From Bodo saltans (Eukaryota; Euglenozoa; Kinetoplastea; Eubodonida; Bodonidae), in assembly GCA_001460835.1 (NCBI GenBank), contig CYKH01002159.1, positions 3,563-37,584 of the forward strand: a stretch of 34,022 nt of DNA, in the 5' to 3' direction. Shown here one piece after another: positions 32,566-34,022 of the stretch. Each line of letters opens with the position of its first letter. Positions within the stretch are counted from its first letter, which is position 1. The translations under genes were made by a program, and so were the position numbers. The notes under the pieces were generated by a model. It made no database searches and had not been told where the DNA came from. It was given only the letters and a program-made list of their open reading frames with translations.

Positions 32566-33405
32566 ATGACAGAACTAAGAGTAGTCCACAACCGTAAGAT
32601 TTGCGATGTGCGCCAGCGAGAGGAGTACATCGCATCGCACATCGCTGGTTCGGTAAACATTCCATTGGAAACACTACTGCGCCTCACGTGTGCCCTTCCT
32701 CCACGGCACGTCCCCATAACATTTGTCGCTTCGACTGTCGCTGAACACGACACGTGCCGCGATATTGCATCACGAATGATGTTTACTGACGCCATTGTTT
32801 GTCTCTTTTCTGAATTAGCTGGTGCCAAGATAAATCATGGCCCCCCACTCCGCTCACTTCGTCTCTGGGAACCTAATGAGCTCCTGCTGGATACCATTTC
32901 TACCGTTGAGAGGAACATTGGTGGCCCAGCGGCTGCATTCGACATGGGATGCGGAACATCACGAGATATGATCTTCTTGGAGCAGCGAGGTTGGTCAGTG
33001 TTTGGTTTTGACAACAGGAAGAAGTTGGTGCAGCAAGCGGTGGCCATGGGCAACTTGCACCAGTGCACAGTTGATGTGGCACTGTTCCAACTGAAGAACC
33101 ACTTTCCCATACAGCACGCCTCAATGGACCTTGTGCTGATGTCTCGGTTTCTGTACAGACCAGCCCTAGCTGAAATGTTGCAGTTGCCGCGGCCCGGTGG
33201 ATACTTGATGATCAGTCATTTTCTGGAGGGCTGCCAAGACACTGAGGTGGGCACCCCATCGACAGTGGAGGGCTACTTGCTGCGTGGTGAGTTGACCAGG
33301 CTGTGTGCAGCGTCTGACGTGCCGTACGAAGTATGTCTGGACGAGGAGACGCTCTTGTCCGATGGGCGTCCCATGTGTAGATTTCTTGCACGTCGCCTGT
33401 CCTGA
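32566..33405 (+). CDS. Rhodanese-like domain fused to class I SAM methyltransferase
   Basis: The protein has 279 residues. Residues about 5-88 match a rhodanese fold (KICDVRQREEYIASHIAGSV, the usual D-x-R-x-x-x-E-(Y/F) and H-x-x-G-A-x-N/H pattern). The active-site loop, normally C-x-x-G-x-R, reads FVASTVAEH, so it should not carry persulfide. Residues about 110-279 hold a methyltransferase: motif I AAFDMGCGTSRDM, acidic strand end VFGFDNRKK, and FPIQHASMDLVLMSRFLYRP as the motif IV/post region. This resembles the TehB/thiopurine-type family. Acceptors lie at 32542-32543 and 32561-32562. Substrate unknown. Confidence 0.82.
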   Translation: MTELRVVHNRKICDVRQREEYIASHIAGSVNIPLETLLRLTCALPPRHVPITFVASTVAEHDTCRDIASRMMFTDAIVCLFSELAGAKINHGPPLRSLRLWEPNELLLDTISTVERNIGGPAAAFDMGCGTSRDMIFLEQRGWSVFGFDNRKKLVQQAVAMGNLHQCTVDVALFQLKNHFPIQHASMDLVLMSRFLYRPALAEMLQLPRPGGYLMISHFLEGCQDTEVGTPSTVEGYLLRGELTRLCAASDVPYEVCLDEETLLSDGRPMCRFLARRLS

Positions 33406-33448
33406 CATTGCGAAAAGTGACTATCATCCTTTCTGATTGATCAACTTC

Positions 33449-33493
33449 AATTTTTACGATTAGGATGTCTTGGTGATTGTTTCTTGATCAAAG
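33449..33493 (+). promoter_or_regulatory. Two alternative pyrimidine tracts and acceptors
   Basis: AG at 33462-33463 would leave a three-codon upstream ORF starting at 33465 in the leader. AG at 33492-33493, after a second T-rich stretch, would remove it. Both precede ATG 33513. Confidence 0.5.
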
Positions 33494-33512
33494 TAGTTCA
33501 GGTTAGCTCCGC

Positions 33513-34022
33513 ATGTTGCGTCGAGCATTTCCCCTTCTAGGCAAGAGAAAGCAGATGTCTGGCTTCTACGTTGCGTCTCATCCGTGGCTTGCACAACAAG
33601 GCTTGCTAAAGGTCGGCTTCAGCACTGACCTACAGCGGCGGCTGCGGATGGGAAACTACACAACTTGTTTTACAGATGAATGGCAATACGAGTGGTTTCA
33701 CTGCTGCCGACCACAGGAAGCACGGCTGCTTGAGTACACTGTGTTAGCCGCATTGGAGAAGCGGCGAATTCCGAATCGTGAGTTGATCCTCATTGACATC
33801 AAAACGCTTCGAGACGTCGTTGACAAGGCAGTCAAACTATTGAAACTGAAGACCACTTTCTGTAACCTTCCGCAGGTCTCGTCCTCGAGCCAGCCTGCAG
33901 ATGCGACTGTTGATCCACCGCCTAAAGTTGCGTCAGTTGTCAAAAAGAAGTTTGAGCTCATTAAAGAAGACCTTGCAATAGCGGTCCAGATAATCCTCAA
34001 TCCCACGCTTGTGCAACTTGAG
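33513..34022 (+). CDS. GIY-YIG (T5orf172-type) domain protein, 3' end outside window
   Basis: The frame is open from ATG 33513 through the last base (170 codons). Residues about 16-95 match a T5orf172-type GIY-YIG fold: SGFYVASHP in place of GIY, LLKVGFSTDLQRRL (the YIG strand and the conserved Arg), then EARLLEYTVLAALEKR with a candidate catalytic Glu, and RIPNRELI near the usual R-x-x-x-x-E-x-F site. The fold is a nuclease fold, also found in phages and large DNA viruses, sometimes fused to helicases. The remaining visible part has a Pro/Ser linker then KKKFELIKEDLAIAVQIIL. The first 14 residues (MLRRAFPLLGKRKQ) could be a mitochondrial presequence. What lies beyond the edge is unknown. Confidence 0.75.
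   Translation, partial: MLRRAFPLLGKRKQMSGFYVASHPWLAQQGLLKVGFSTDLQRRLRMGNYTTCFTDEWQYEWFHCCRPQEARLLEYTVLAALEKRRIPNRELILIDIKTLRDVVDKAVKLLKLKTTFCNLPQVSSSSQPADATVDPPPKVASVVKKKFELIKEDLAIAVQIILNPTLVQLE

Noticed and set aside
33513-34022. GIY-YIG ORF as evidence of an integrated virus or mobile intron
   Set aside because: Only one gene with its own trans-splice signal is seen, neighbours are host-like, and no element boundaries are present in the window.

Overview
This window looks like nuclear DNA of a kinetoplastid, most likely a free-living bodonid such as Bodo saltans. About 26 protein genes all lie on the plus strand, head to tail, with gaps of roughly 80-200 bp and no clear cis-introns. Nearly every start codon follows a pyrimidine tract and an AG dinucleotide, the layout of polycistronic transcription with spliced-leader trans-splicing. 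I saw no tRNA, rRNA, transposon, retroelement or CRISPR array. The species is an inference; the gene layout is read directly.

Left part (1-9508): a 5'-truncated F-box-like gene; a small single-span, possibly mitochondrial protein; two secretory-pathway proteins side by side (a nidogen-like/PSI/EGF type I membrane protein and a DEX1-like FG-GAP calcium-site protein); a coiled-coil protein; and a 608-residue protein with an MGC acylation signal.

Middle (9509-18179): a small membrane protein whose apparent first membrane segment is really the translated splice tract; a FUSC-type membrane protein; an F-box/propeller-like protein; two small unknowns; a damaged BioD/CobQ-like P-loop gene; and KAE1 (OSGEP), the catalytic subunit of KEOPS for tRNA t6A.

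Right part (18180-34022): a second MGC-acylated basic protein; a MORN-repeat protein; two unknowns; a degenerate RecA-fold (SWSAP1-like) protein; an RGG/CCCH zinc-finger protein; a long WD40 protein in pieces; sphingosine-1-phosphate lyase; a helical-repeat protein with a CHB_HEX-like tail; two small proteins; a rhodanese-methyltransferase fusion; and, running off the edge, a GIY-YIG (T5orf172-type) protein.

The most striking structural feature is a set of five direct, near-identical tandem duplications between 10404 and 26094, with offsets of 176, 235, 289, 512 and 95 bp. None is a multiple of three, and four of them break otherwise well-conserved genes. In two (FUSC and KAE1) every difference between the copies is a synonymous third-position change. 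That is what two alleles of a heterozygous diploid would show, so haplotypes joined end to end during assembly are the leading explanation. Several start codons were reset from the splice signals. Apart from KEOPS and sphingolipid breakdown, the genes do not form an obvious shared pathway, as is normal for kinetoplastid gene arrays.
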